Shown one piece after another: positions 8,819-16,439 of a stretch of DNA of 64,000 bases; position 1 is the stretch's first letter; every line of letters begins with the position of its first letter. The DNA is from Kineosporia babensis (GTDB lineage Bacteria > Actinomycetota > Actinomycetes > Actinomycetales > Kineosporiaceae), in assembly GCF_021129305.1 (NCBI RefSeq), contig NZ_JAJOMB010000030.1:1-64000 (forward strand). The letters are read 5' to 3'. A program made the position numbers and the translations under genes. The notes beneath the pieces are model-generated. The model worked only from the letters and a program-made list of their open reading frames with translations, was not told the origin of the DNA and made no database searches.

Positions 8819-9412
8819 ATGCGTCTCCTGCTCATCCGTCACGGCCAGACCCACTCCAACGTGGCCGGGGCCCTGGACACCGCCCGCCCCGGTGCCGACC
8901 TCACCGATCTCGGCCGCGAGCAGGCCGAACTGCTGGTGGACCGGCTCAAGGACGAAACCATCGACGCCCTGCACGCCAGCACCCTGGTCCGTACGCAGCA
9001 GACCATCGCCCCGCTGGCCCAGGCCCGCGGGCTGGAGGTGGCGATTCACGACGGCATCCGCGAGTGGGACGCCGGCGACCTGGAGATGAACAACGACCTC
9101 GAGTCCGTGGACCTGTACGTCAAGGTCGCGATGAGCTGGGCCGCCGGCCAGACCGACGTGCAGATGCCCGGCGGCCCGAGCGGCGCCGAGGCTCTGGGCC
9201 GCTACGACGCGGTGATCGAGCAGATCGCAGCCAGCGGCGTGGGCTGTGCGGCCGTGGTCAGCCACGGTGCGGCGATCCGGACCTGGGTGGCGGCCCGGGC
9301 CACCGGTGTGGACGTGGAGTACGCCGAGGACAACCCGCTGCTGAACACTCAGGTGATCAAGCTCGTCGGCGACCCGCAGGGCGGCTGGGTGGTGGAGGAC
9401 TGGGGTTGGTGA
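8819..9412 (+). CDS. Histidine phosphatase family protein (PGM-like)
   Basis: 197 aa. The phosphoacceptor motif LIRHGQTHSN is at residues 5-14, the second Arg in STLVRTQQT, a Glu in IREWDAGDLE, and the second catalytic His in VVSHGAAIRTW near residue 150. All four catalytic-pocket residues of the phosphoglycerate-mutase/acid-phosphatase superfamily are present, so it should be an active phosphatase; small-molecule specificity is unknown. The ATG at 8819 places RHG five residues in, as normal. Confidence 0.87.
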   Translation: MRLLLIRHGQTHSNVAGALDTARPGADLTDLGREQAELLVDRLKDETIDALHASTLVRTQQTIAPLAQARGLEVAIHDGIREWDAGDLEMNNDLESVDLYVKVAMSWAAGQTDVQMPGGPSGAEALGRYDAVIEQIAASGVGCAAVVSHGAAIRTWVAARATGVDVEYAEDNPLLNTQVIKLVGDPQGGWVVEDWGW

Positions 9413-9436
9413 TGCACCCTGCAGGCCCGTCGACTT

Positions 9437-10465
9437 CTAGGGCCGCCGCCTGAGCCGTGGGTTCTGCAGGTCGGAGGGCAGGTCGTAGCGTTCTCCGGGG
9501 GCCAGGTCGCTCCCGGGGCCGACGATCATGTCCACCGCGTCGAGCACATCGTCGGGCAGTCTGAGTTCGAGCGCGGCCAGCTGAGCCTCAAGGTGTTCCC
9601 GGGTGCGCGGCCCGATGATCGCGGCGGTGACCCCGGGGTGCGCGGTGACGAATCCGAGGGCCAGCTCGATCAGGGTGAGCCCTGCTCCCGCGGCCACGCC
9701 GGCCAGCTGTTCCACCACGTCCAGGCGGCGCTGGTTCACCGGCACATCCAGGTCGAACCACGCGGGAAAGTGCCGAGCGCGGTTGGTGTCGATCGGTTGC
9801 CCGGCCCGTACGGCACCGCTGAGCCAGCCACCGCTGAGCGGCCCCCAGATCAGCGTGCCCAGGCCGTACTGCTGGGCAACCGGCAGCACATCGCGTTCCA
9901 GGCCGCGCATCAGCAGGGAGTAGTTGGCCTGCTCGGACACGAAACCGCTCAAACCCCGGTCGTGAGCAGCGTGCTGCGCCTCGACCAGGCGATAGGCCTG
10001 GTAGTTGGACGTGCCGAAGTACCGGATCTTCCCGGCGTGCTGCAGATCGGTCAGAGCCGCCAGGGTCTCCTCGTGCGCGGTCTGCGGGTCGAACCGGTGG
10101 ACCTGGTACAGGTCGATCCAGTCGGTGCCGAGGCGACGCAGGCTCTCCTCGACGGCCTGCACCAGCCAGCGCCGTGAGCTACCGCTGCGTTGAGGCGCCT
10201 CACCCATCGGCAGACCGGCCTTGGTGGCCAGCACCACGCTGTCACGGCGGCCCTTCAGCGCCCGGCCCACCACTTCTTCGGAGCCGCCCTGCCCGTACAC
10301 GTCGGCGGTGTCGATCAGGTTGATGCCCCGCTCCAGGGCCTGGTGGATGATCCGCACCGGCTCCTGCACCGAATCCTCGCCTCGGACGGTGAAGTTCATG
10401 GCTCCGAGGGCGAGTGGGGCTACCTGGACTCCGGTGCGCCCGAGCGTGCGGTACTCGACGGCCAT
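9437..10465 (-). CDS. Aldo/keto reductase
   Basis: 342 aa, full-length (alpha/beta)8 NADPH-dependent reductase. The catalytic tetrad is visible: Asp and Tyr in NLIDTADVYGQGGSE, Lys in VLATKAG, His in YQVHRFD. The C-terminal cofactor motif AAIIGPRTREHLEAQL is also in place. It follows the PIG-L gene by only 4 bp on the same strand, so the two are probably cotranscribed. Substrate unknown; it belongs to the group commonly annotated as YajO/general stress protein-like reductases. Confidence 0.88.
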   Translation of the reverse strand: MAVEYRTLGRTGVQVAPLALGAMNFTVRGEDSVQEPVRIIHQALERGINLIDTADVYGQGGSEEVVGRALKGRRDSVVLATKAGLPMGEAPQRSGSSRRWLVQAVEESLRRLGTDWIDLYQVHRFDPQTAHEETLAALTDLQHAGKIRYFGTSNYQAYRLVEAQHAAHDRGLSGFVSEQANYSLLMRGLERDVLPVAQQYGLGTLIWGPLSGGWLSGAVRAGQPIDTNRARHFPAWFDLDVPVNQRRLDVVEQLAGVAAGAGLTLIELALGFVTAHPGVTAAIIGPRTREHLEAQLAALELRLPDDVLDAVDMIVGPGSDLAPGERYDLPSDLQNPRLRRRP

Positions 10466-10469
10466 GGCC

Positions 10470-11339
10470 TCAGCGCAGGCCGTCGAACAGGTCGGCCTCG
10501 GGCACGGGGGCGCCGGTGGTGTCGTGGGCGCGCTGGAAGGTTTCCACGCCCATCATCACGGTGAAGCGTTCGACGCCGAGGCCGAGCATCATGGCGCTGT
10601 CGGACTGGCTGGCGTGGGCGGCCAGGGCGTCGAACTTCTGCTGGCTCCAGGCCTTCACGTCGACCCAGGTGGTCAGTTCGTCGTCCGGCAGGCCCATCGG
10701 CAGGCGCTCGCCGCGGGCCAGGGCCTGGTCCATCTCGGCCTCGTACTTCTCGACCTCGGCCTTCTCCTCCTCGGTGCCGAACTCGCGGGTGAGGTCGCCC
10801 CACTGCTTCATCTGTGAGTAGGGCGGGGAGGACCAGTAGACCTTGGCCGGGTACCAGCCACCGGCGGCCTTGAGCTGCTCGAGGGCGGCGACGGTGACCC
10901 GGTAGGCCTGGATGTGGTCGGGGTGGCCGTACACACCGTTGGAGTCGTAGGTGACCACGACGTCGGGACGGTGGCGGAGCATCAGCTCGGCCAGGCTGGC
11001 GGCGGACTCGGCGACCGGGACGTTCCAGAAGGCGCCTGGGGCCTTGTTCGTGTCCCAGCCCATCATCCCGGAGTCGTGGTAGCCGAGCCGCTCCACGTGG
11101 TCCAGGCCGAGCACCTTGGCGCTGCGTTCGAGCTCGCCCTTGCGCACCACGGCGACGGCTTCGGGATCGTGCTCGGCATCGCCGGGTTTCACGCCGCCCG
11201 GGCCGTCGCCGCAACGGCCGTCGGTACAGGTGACCAGCACGGTGCGGATGCCTTCGGCGGCAGCCTTGGCGAAGACTCCGCCGGTGCCGGTGGCTTCGTC
11301 GTCGGGATGGGCGTGGACGGCCATCAGGGTCAAGGTCAC
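10470..11339 (-). CDS. PIG-L deacetylase family, mycothiol S-conjugate amidase-like
   Basis: 289 aa, about the length of Mca. The zinc motif AHPDDE lies at residues 9-14 and the third ligand in VYGHPDH near residue 150. LGYHDSGM and the following N-V-P-V-A segment resemble mycothiol S-conjugate amidase. That enzyme cleaves mycothiol-toxin adducts so that the mercapturic acid can be exported, as part of detoxification in actinobacteria. The CTDGRCGDG loop differs from canonical Mca, so a related deacetylase is possible. Start is GTG 11339, giving VTLTLMAVHAHPDDE as in Mca homologues. Likely operon with the aldo/keto reductase. Confidence 0.75.
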   Translation of the reverse strand: MTLTLMAVHAHPDDEATGTGGVFAKAAAEGIRTVLVTCTDGRCGDGPGGVKPGDAEHDPEAVAVVRKGELERSAKVLGLDHVERLGYHDSGMMGWDTNKAPGAFWNVPVAESAASLAELMLRHRPDVVVTYDSNGVYGHPDHIQAYRVTVAALEQLKAAGGWYPAKVYWSSPPYSQMKQWGDLTREFGTEEEKAEVEKYEAEMDQALARGERLPMGLPDDELTTWVDVKAWSQQKFDALAAHASQSDSAMMLGLGVERFTVMMGVETFQRAHDTTGAPVPEADLFDGLR

Positions 11340-11531
11340 AACGGGCACAGTAGCCGGGACCACCGACAGTCTTGGACTGCTTTTCGTTCTGGGCGCAGCC
11401 GGGCATACCTGGGCCGGCCCGAACGTTTCAGCGCGGCCTGGCCGGCGGGTCGACGTGTACACCAGGCGGCAGACGGGTGAGAGCCGCAGAACCGGCAAAC
11501 CCTGGGCGAGCGCCACTCCTACCGTGAGCGT

Positions 11532-11903
11532 ATGACGCACGCGGCCTCACAGCTGTTCGACCCCAACGACCTGGAAACCCTTCGCGCTCAGGTGGTGCTT
11601 CCGGTGCTGACCGCGATGCTTCGTGACGGTGAACTGCGGGAGTACCAGCTGGGATGGGTGAACTGGCAGGCCGACCTGGACACGGTCGGCCCCGAGCGCA
11701 CGGCTGAGGCCGACTGTCTTTACGTCGTCGTCGTACCGCAGGTCCCCGAGAACCGGCTGCATCACTGTCTCTGGCGCCCGGGAACCAGCTACGAGAACCT
11801 CGCGCAGGCGGCGTACCAGTTCGCCTGGGTGATGGAGGAATGGATTCCCGAGTTCGTGGCCTGGGGTGAGCAGCGGCTGATGCCTGATCATCTGAAGCTC
11901 TAG
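11532..11903 (+). CDS. Hypothetical protein
   Basis: 123 aa, not recognised. Acidic and soluble, with no signal peptide or membrane segment. It has a predicted helix LETLRAQVVLPVLTAMLRDG, strands CLYVVVVPQV, and a C-terminal Trp/Glu-rich helix FAWVMEEWIPEFVAWGEQR. Its stop codon overlaps the end of the convergent acyl-CoA dehydrogenase by 4 bp. Codon use is like its neighbours, so it is probably expressed. Confidence 0.55.
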   Translation: MTHAASQLFDPNDLETLRAQVVLPVLTAMLRDGELREYQLGWVNWQADLDTVGPERTAEADCLYVVVVPQVPENRLHHCLWRPGTSYENLAQAAYQFAWVMEEWIPEFVAWGEQRLMPDHLKL

Positions 11904-13075
11904 CGGAACGCGTCGATCCCGGTCATCGCCTTGCCGATCACCAGCGTGTGCATCTCGACGGTGCCTTCGTAGGTCAGCACCGATTCCAGGTTGTTCATGT
12001 GCCGGATCACCGGGTACTCCAGGGAGATGCCGTTGGCGCCCAGAACGGTGCGCGCGGTACGGCAGATCTCCAGGGCCTCGCGCACGTTGTTCAGCTTGCC
12101 CAGGCTGACCTGCGCGGGCTTGAGCACACCAGCGTCCTTGCGCCGGCCCAGGTGCAGGGCCAGCAGCAGGCCCTTGGTGTACTCCACCTCCATGTCCGCG
12201 AGTTTCTGCTGGGTGAGCTGGAATCCGGCGATCGGGCGGCCGAACTGCGAGCGCTCGATCGAGTAGCGCAACGCCGCGGACAAACACGTTCTGGCTGCGC
12301 CGAGCGAACCCCAGATGATCCCGAACCGCGCCTCGTTCAGGCAGGACAACGGCCCGGCCAGCCCCCGCACCGAGGCGAACGCACTCGCCGAGGGGACCCG
12401 GACGTCCTCAATCACCAGTTCTGACGTGATCGAGGCGCGCAACGACAGCTTGTGCCGGATGTCGTGCGCGCTGAAGCCCGGGGTCGTGGTGGGAACGGCG
12501 AAGCCGCGGATGCCCTCGTCGGTGTTGGCCCAGATCACCGCGATGTCGGCGATCGAGCCGTTGGTGATCCAGGTCTTGCGGCCGTTGAGGATCCAGTCGT
12601 CCCCATAGCGCCGGGCGTGCGTGTGCATCGCCGCCGGGTCCGAACCGTGATCGGGCTCGGTCAGCCCGAAACAGCCGATCGCCTCACCGGCCGCCATCCG
12701 GGGCAGCCACTCGTCCTTGAGTTCCGAAGAGCCCCAGCGCCACAGGGCGTACATCGCCAGCGAGCCCTGCACCGAGACCAGCGAGCGGATGCCGGAGTCG
12801 ACCGCCTCCAGTTCCAGGCAGGTCAGGCCGTACTGGGTGGCCGTCATCCCGGCGCAGCCGTACCCCTGCAGATGCATGCCGAGCACACCCAGCCGGCCCA
12901 GTTCGCGGGTCAGGCCACGGGGGTCCTCGACCGTTCCCCGCTCGAACCAGTCCGCCACGTGGGGAGCGATCCGGGCTTGTGCGAAGGTGCGCACAGCAGC
13001 CCGGATGTCACGTTCGTCGTCGGTGAGCAGGTCGTCGACGCCAGCAAGATCCACGGCCACATCGATGGGGTCCAC
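11900..13075 (-). CDS. gcdH: Acyl-CoA dehydrogenase, glutaryl-CoA dehydrogenase type
   Basis: 391 aa, complete acyl-CoA dehydrogenase. FAD-domain signatures: CFGLTEPDHGSDPAAMHT and RKTWITNG. The C-terminal LNEARFGIIWGSLGAART and GISLEYPVIRHMNNLESVL followed by TYEGT match glutaryl-CoA dehydrogenases. These oxidise and decarboxylate glutaryl-CoA to crotonyl-CoA in lysine/tryptophan breakdown, and the Glu in TYEGT is the catalytic base. It is divergent from an aldehyde dehydrogenase of the succinate/glutarate-semialdehyde type 56 bp away, which fits a lysine- or GABA-type catabolic pairing (inference). Confidence 0.82.
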   Translation of the reverse strand: MDPIDVAVDLAGVDDLLTDDERDIRAAVRTFAQARIAPHVADWFERGTVEDPRGLTRELGRLGVLGMHLQGYGCAGMTATQYGLTCLELEAVDSGIRSLVSVQGSLAMYALWRWGSSELKDEWLPRMAAGEAIGCFGLTEPDHGSDPAAMHTHARRYGDDWILNGRKTWITNGSIADIAVIWANTDEGIRGFAVPTTTPGFSAHDIRHKLSLRASITSELVIEDVRVPSASAFASVRGLAGPLSCLNEARFGIIWGSLGAARTCLSAALRYSIERSQFGRPIAGFQLTQQKLADMEVEYTKGLLLALHLGRRKDAGVLKPAQVSLGKLNNVREALEICRTARTVLGANGISLEYPVIRHMNNLESVLTYEGTVEMHTLVIGKAMTGIDAFR

Positions 13076-13131
13076 CGGGCCAAAGTAGGCTCCTCGGCAA
13101 CGACAAGACCACCCCTGGATGGAGACACCGT

Positions 13132-14502
13132 ATGAGCCCCACTCAGCCGCCGTACCAGGTGACCGACCCCGCCACCGGCGAGGTTCTCCAGACCTTCCCG
13201 TACGCCACCGGCGCCGAGATCGAGACGGCCATCGCTGCGGCCGACACCGCGTTCACCGCCTGGCGGCAGGTGCCGATCGCCGAGCGCGCGGCGATCGTGC
13301 AGAAGGTGTCGGACCTGTTCGGCGAGCGGGCCGAGGAACTGGCCCGGCTCTCCCGGCAGGAGATGGGCAAGGCGATCGACGAGGGCAAGGAGGAGAGCGA
13401 GTTCTCCCAGGCCATCTTCGGCTACTACGCCACCGAGGGCCCGAGGCTGGCGGCCGACCGGCCGATCCCGACCAGCGAGGACACCGGCGGCACGGCGATG
13501 GTCGAGTACCGGCCGGTGGGCCCGGTGCTGGGGATCATGCCGTGGAACTTCCCGACCTACCAGATCGCCCGGTTCGCCGCCCCGAACCTGGTGCTGGGCA
13601 ACACCGTGATCCTCAAGCACGCCGAGTGTGTGCCGCAGACCGCGCTGGCGGTGGCCCAGATCATGAAGGACGCCGGGGTGCCCGAGGGCGCCTACGTCAA
13701 CGTCTTCGCCACCCACGAGCAGGTCGAGACCATCATCGCCGACCGCCGGGTGCAGGGTGTGTCGCTGACCGGTTCGGAGCGGGCCGGGGCCGTGGTGGCG
13801 GCGCTGGCCGGGCAGTACCTGAAGAAGTGCGTGCTGGAGCTCGGCGGCTCGGACCCGATGGTGGTGCTGGACAGCGCCGACGTGCCGAAGCTGGCCGAGA
13901 CCGCGTGGGACTTCCGGGTCTACAACAACGGCCAGGTCTGCAACTCGAACAAGCGGATGATCGTGATGGAGGACGTGTACGACTCCTTCGTCGCCGAGCT
14001 CACCGAGAAGGCCAGGGCGATCGACCTGGCCACGCATGCGCCGATGTCCTCGCGCCGGGCCGCCGAGGCGATCGACGAGCAGATCAAGGACGCGGTGGGC
14101 AAGGGAGCGACCCTGCACGCCGGTGGGGTGCTGGGCGACGGTCCGGCGGCGAAGTTCTCGCCGGGTGTGCTCACCGGGGTCACCCCCGAGATGCGGGCGT
14201 TCCACGAAGAGCTGTTCGGGCCGGTGGCCGTGGTCTACAAGGTCGCCTCGGAGGACGAGGCGGTGGAACTGGCCAACGCCACCCGTTTCGGCCTGGGCGG
14301 CTCGGTGTTCAGCGCCGATGTCGAACGGGCCAAACGGATCGCCCGGCGCCTGGACGTGGGGATGGCGAACGTGAACACGCCGGCCGGTGAGGCGGCCGAG
14401 TTGCCGTTCGGCGGGACCAAGCGCTCGGGCTTCGGCCGGGAGCTGGGCCCGCTGGGCTTCGACGAGTTCTGCAACAAGCGGCTGTACTACATCGCCGACT
14501 GA
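13132..14502 (+). CDS. NAD(P)-dependent succinate-semialdehyde dehydrogenase family protein
   Basis: 456 aa, full-length aldehyde dehydrogenase of the short SSADH subgroup. Conserved features: GIMPWNFPTYQIARF (cofactor binding), general base Glu in LELGGSD, catalytic Cys in NNGQVCNSNKR, and C-terminal ELPFGGTKRSGFGRELG. The family oxidises succinate or related semialdehydes to the acids. The divergent glutaryl-CoA dehydrogenase suggests glutarate semialdehyde or a similar C4/C5 substrate. A strong stem-loop follows 25 bp after the stop. Confidence 0.85.
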   Translation: MSPTQPPYQVTDPATGEVLQTFPYATGAEIETAIAAADTAFTAWRQVPIAERAAIVQKVSDLFGERAEELARLSRQEMGKAIDEGKEESEFSQAIFGYYATEGPRLAADRPIPTSEDTGGTAMVEYRPVGPVLGIMPWNFPTYQIARFAAPNLVLGNTVILKHAECVPQTALAVAQIMKDAGVPEGAYVNVFATHEQVETIIADRRVQGVSLTGSERAGAVVAALAGQYLKKCVLELGGSDPMVVLDSADVPKLAETAWDFRVYNNGQVCNSNKRMIVMEDVYDSFVAELTEKARAIDLATHAPMSSRRAAEAIDEQIKDAVGKGATLHAGGVLGDGPAAKFSPGVLTGVTPEMRAFHEELFGPVAVVYKVASEDEAVELANATRFGLGGSVFSADVERAKRIARRLDVGMANVNTPAGEAAELPFGGTKRSGFGRELGPLGFDEFCNKRLYYIAD

Positions 14503-14526
14503 GTCATCGACGGCCGTGAGGTAGGT

Positions 14527-14558
14527 GGTCGCCCGGGGATACCCTTCCCCGGGCGACC
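14527..14558. terminator. Strong stem-loop between convergent units
   Basis: A 13-bp perfect stem (left arm GGTCGCCCGGGGA at 14527-14539, right arm at 14546-14558) with loop TACCCT and no U-tract, as is usual for actinobacterial terminators. It can serve the dehydrogenase gene on the plus strand and the structured RNA on the minus strand. Confidence 0.75.
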
Positions 14559-14584
14559 GGAGATGGACCCGTTGCGGGCCCGTG

Positions 14585-14740
14585 CACCAGATCCGCCCGA
14601 CCGTCTTGAACGGCGCCGGTCACGCTGATTACCTGCGCGCTCTGCCGCTGAGCTAAAGGCCCATGATGGAGGGCCTTACGGGATTTGAACCCGTGGCCTC
14701 GCAGACCTTGCCGACGCCCGGTTGATCGGACCGCTGGTGT
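14585..14740 (-). ncRNA. YrlA-like Y RNA candidate with circularly permuted tRNA domain
   Basis: Read on the minus strand, the RNA starts with CACCAG (14734-14739). It carries GGTCCGA at 14726-14732, the conserved 5'-strand motif of Ro60-binding Y RNAs, then AAC and an 8-bp strand (14711-14718). The permuted tRNA domain follows (14631-14709), then the pairing strands (14612-14619 and GTT 14609-14611) and a CTGGTG (14585-14590) complementary to CACCAG. TGACC at 14618-14622 is the expected 3' partner of the Y-RNA motif in an alternative register: CGGTC at 14729-14733 can pair with GACCG at 14617-14621. Known bacterial YrlA RNAs have this plan, a Ro-binding stem topped by a tRNA mimic. No Ro60 (TROVE) gene is in the window, so the Y-RNA name is inference; the structure itself is directly visible. 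Exact ends are estimates. Confidence 0.65.
14631..14709 (-). other. Circularly permuted tRNA fold
   Basis: In transcript order: anticodon-stem 3' strand CTGCG (14700-14704), variable loop AGGCC, T-arm (stems 14690-14694/14678-14682, loop TTCAAAT), acceptor 3' strand AAGGCCC (14671-14677), TCCA (14667-14670), linker TCAT (14663-14666). Then acceptor 5' strand GGGCCTT (14656-14662), T8-A9, D-arm (GCTC, loop AGCGGCA, GAGC), G26, and anticodon-stem 5' strand CGCAG (14633-14637). All 7 acceptor pairs and all 5 anticodon-stem pairs are Watson-Crick. G18-G19, T54-T55-C56, A58, G53-C61 and G15/C48 are all kept. No intact anticodon loop is encoded: the loop would have to be formed by joining the two outer ends (AAGGT and GTAAT side), so no amino-acid identity can be given. 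Confidence 0.88.
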
Positions 14741-14746
14741 TTCACC

Positions 14747-14820
14747 CTGAGATTTGAGCGATAGTCTGACGATTGAGTGGTGGCTGCTGCCGAGCAGCCC
14801 ACCGTCAGGCTGATTCTCAG
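14747..14820 (-). other. Three-tier nested hairpin upstream of the tRNA-like RNA
   Basis: On the minus strand, CTGAGA (14815-14820) pairs with TCTCAG (14747-14752). Inside it CTGACG pairs with CGTCAG, and inside that GGTGG plus CTGCT pairs with AGCAG plus CCACC around a CGGC loop. Three perfectly matched stems, separated by asymmetric internal loops, indicate a real RNA structure. It could be a second Y-like RNA, a 5' part of the same transcript, or a 3'-UTR element of the upstream gene. A local GGTG-AAA-CACC hairpin lies just after it. Confidence 0.55.
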
Positions 14821-14832
14821 TTTTACTACCTA

Positions 14833-14854
14833 CACCCCGCGCTCATTCGGGGTG
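14833..14854 (-). terminator. Stem-loop after the 14863-15600 gene
   Basis: A 7-bp stem (CACCCCG/CGGGGTG) with an 8-base loop, starting 9 bases after the stop codon of the upstream minus-strand gene. It may terminate that gene or be read through into the structured RNA. Confidence 0.45.
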
Positions 14855-14862
14855 GTCTGGGG

Positions 14863-15600
14863 TTACCGCTCGCCGAACAGGTAGGCGAAGAACGGGGCGC
14901 CGATCGCGGTGTCGGTGATCTCGATCGAGTTCGCCTCTTCCCGGGCCTGCTTCACCGCCTCGGTGAGCTTCTGCACACGGGCCAGCAGTTCGCCGACCCG
15001 GTCGGCCGGCAGCGCACCGGAGTACTTGACCGTGGTCCAGGTGCCCTCCGGAACGTCCTCGGTGTACACGTCGACCTGGGCCGGGTGGTGCTCGGTGGCC
15101 TCGGCCTTGACCCAGTTGCGCATCACCTTCTTGGAACGCACGGTCTGCGCCGGGGCCGAGGCGTAGGCGCCGACGTCCGGGCTGTAGGACCAGCGTTCGG
15201 CCGGGTCGAGCACCGGCAGCTTCGTGATGAAGGTCTGCAGCTCGCCCAGCTTGCGCTCGAGGAACAGCAGGGTGGTCACGGTGACCCCGGGCAGGATGGT
15301 CCGGCCGTCGACCACCACGTCGGCCTTCGCCTCGCAGTTGGCGGCGTCCTTGGTCGCGGTCACGTCGAACAGCCGGGTCAGCTGGCCGGTCACCCGGTCG
15401 ATCACCTCGGTGGCCCGGATCTGCGGCAGCTTGGTCTCGGCGGGCAGTTGCAGGCCGTCCTCGTCGCGCGGGGTGTAGCTGCGCGAGATGCCGGACAGCG
15501 GGTCGCTCTTCTGCACGTCCCGGTGCGCCGTGACGAAAGCCTGCTCGGCCGTGGCCTTGACGCCCTTCTCGATGGCGATGATCTGGTTCAGCTTGGTCAT
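14863..15600 (-). CDS. Uncharacterised conserved actinobacterial/actinophage protein
   Basis: 245 aa. From memory this belongs to an uncharacterised family found in actinomycetes and their phages (I think catalogued as DUF7873). Recognisable stretches are the start MTKLNQIIAIEKGVK, then LTRLFDVTATKDAANCEAKA, TLLFLERKLGELQTFITKLP, and a C-terminal GTWTTVKYSGALPADRVGEL. It is soluble, lysine-rich, without signal peptide, membrane helix or known catalytic motif. It lies directly upstream of the permuted tRNA-like RNA on the same strand with 120 bp between, so a link to that RNA (processing, binding or shared expression) is a reasonable hypothesis, not a demonstrated one. Confidence 0.72.
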   Translation of the reverse strand: MTKLNQIIAIEKGVKATAEQAFVTAHRDVQKSDPLSGISRSYTPRDEDGLQLPAETKLPQIRATEVIDRVTGQLTRLFDVTATKDAANCEAKADVVVDGRTILPGVTVTTLLFLERKLGELQTFITKLPVLDPAERWSYSPDVGAYASAPAQTVRSKKVMRNWVKAEATEHHPAQVDVYTEDVPEGTWTTVKYSGALPADRVGELLARVQKLTEAVKQAREEANSIEITDTAIGAPFFAYLFGER

Positions 15601-15693
15601 GACGACGACTCCCTCCCGAGCGAGGCCGACCCCGCTGCGATGCTGAGCAGGACCGTACTCACCGCAGCGTTCCGGGCAAAACAGGTTTTATGC

Positions 15694-16284
15694 TCAGAAC
15701 CGCGGATCGGGCGGTAGGTGCAGCGAGAGCGCCTGCACCAGAGCCGGTTCCAGTTCGGTCTCGGGGTGCTCGACCCAGAACTGGTGACCGGTGAGCATCG
15801 CCGCGACCAGCGCCTGGCCGACCGCGACCGGAAAGAAACCGCCTTCCGGAGAGCCGGTCTGGCGGGCGGCGAAAGCCCGGCCCTCGCTGCGCCATCCGTT
15901 GAACGCGCCCCAGATCTGGGCCTGCACCGCGGGCACGCTGAACACCAGCTGCGCGCGGTGCAGGGCCCATGCGCGCTTGTCGGGGGTGGTGATCCGGTGC
16001 ACGCTCAGTGCGGCCTCGGTGAGCACCTCGTCGTAGCGGCGGTCCGGGTCGGCGGCGGCCAGCAGCTTGGCGAACTGGATGTTCTCCGACTCGGTCTCCA
16101 CCCAGAGCACGTCGGACTTGGTGGAGAAGTAGCGGAAGAAGGTGCGCCGGCTGACCCCGGCGGCGGCCGCGATGTCCTCGACCGAGACCTGCTCGAAGCC
16201 GCGCTCGAGGAAGAGCGTCTGCGCGGTGTCGGCCAGTTCGCGTGCACTGGTCGTGGCCGGGCGACCACCGAGAGGTCGTGTCAT
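15694..16284 (-). CDS. TetR-family regulator, MftR-like
   Basis: 196 aa from ATG 16284. The HTH reads VEDIAAAAGVSRRTFFRYFS, the form typical of mycofactocin-system regulators (MftR) and relatives, whose C-terminal domain binds acyl-CoA-like ligands. It is divergent from a mycofactocin-coupled SDR gene 155 bp away, which supports this assignment. A small palindrome (16381-16393) lies in the shared control region. No mycofactocin biosynthesis gene (mftA-F) is present in the window, so it may be a stand-alone member of the group. Confidence 0.78.
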   Translation of the reverse strand: MTRPLGGRPATTSARELADTAQTLFLERGFEQVSVEDIAAAAGVSRRTFFRYFSTKSDVLWVETESENIQFAKLLAAADPDRRYDEVLTEAALSVHRITTPDKRAWALHRAQLVFSVPAVQAQIWGAFNGWRSEGRAFAARQTGSPEGGFFPVAVGQALVAAMLTGHQFWVEHPETELEPALVQALSLHLPPDPRF

Positions 16285-16380
16285 GGGAATCATCGTGCTG
16301 CACAGCCACCTCACGACAAACCGTGACACTATTCAATGCAATCTAGGGTGGACAGGTGGAAACTCCCTCCAATAGGTTGC

Positions 16381-16393
16381 GACACGCTGTGTC
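16381..16393. promoter_or_regulatory. Possible TetR/MftR operator
   Basis: GACAC-GCT-GTGTC inverted repeat with flanking TT/AA symmetry, about 47 bp upstream of the mycofactocin-coupled SDR start, in the region divergent from the MftR-like regulator. A further GTGACAC half-like copy lies near 16323. Confidence 0.4.
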
Positions 16394-16439
16394 ATAACCG
16401 GGTTCGTCCCCACCTCCCCCATCCGAAGGAGCAGCCGTC

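Noticed and set aside
12910-14205. Long minus-strand open frame opposite the aldehyde dehydrogenase
   Set aside because: It is an antisense shadow of high-GC codon use; the plus-strand protein has all catalytic residues.
14631-14709. Two-piece (permuted) tmRNA
   Set aside because: It has a normal D-arm, no G3-U70 alanine determinant and no tag reading frame.
14631-14709. Two ordinary tRNA genes, each half seen
   Set aside because: No matching 5' half lies upstream and no 3' half downstream, while the two halves present pair perfectly with each other.
14560-14832. Permuted group I intron-exon arrangement around the tRNA halves
   Set aside because: CAGACTA near 14762-14768 resembles a P7 strand, but no matching 3' P7 strand, A-rich J3/4-J4/5 junctions or clear P1 with a splice-site G-U could be fitted. 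The Y-RNA-like stem explains the flanks better.
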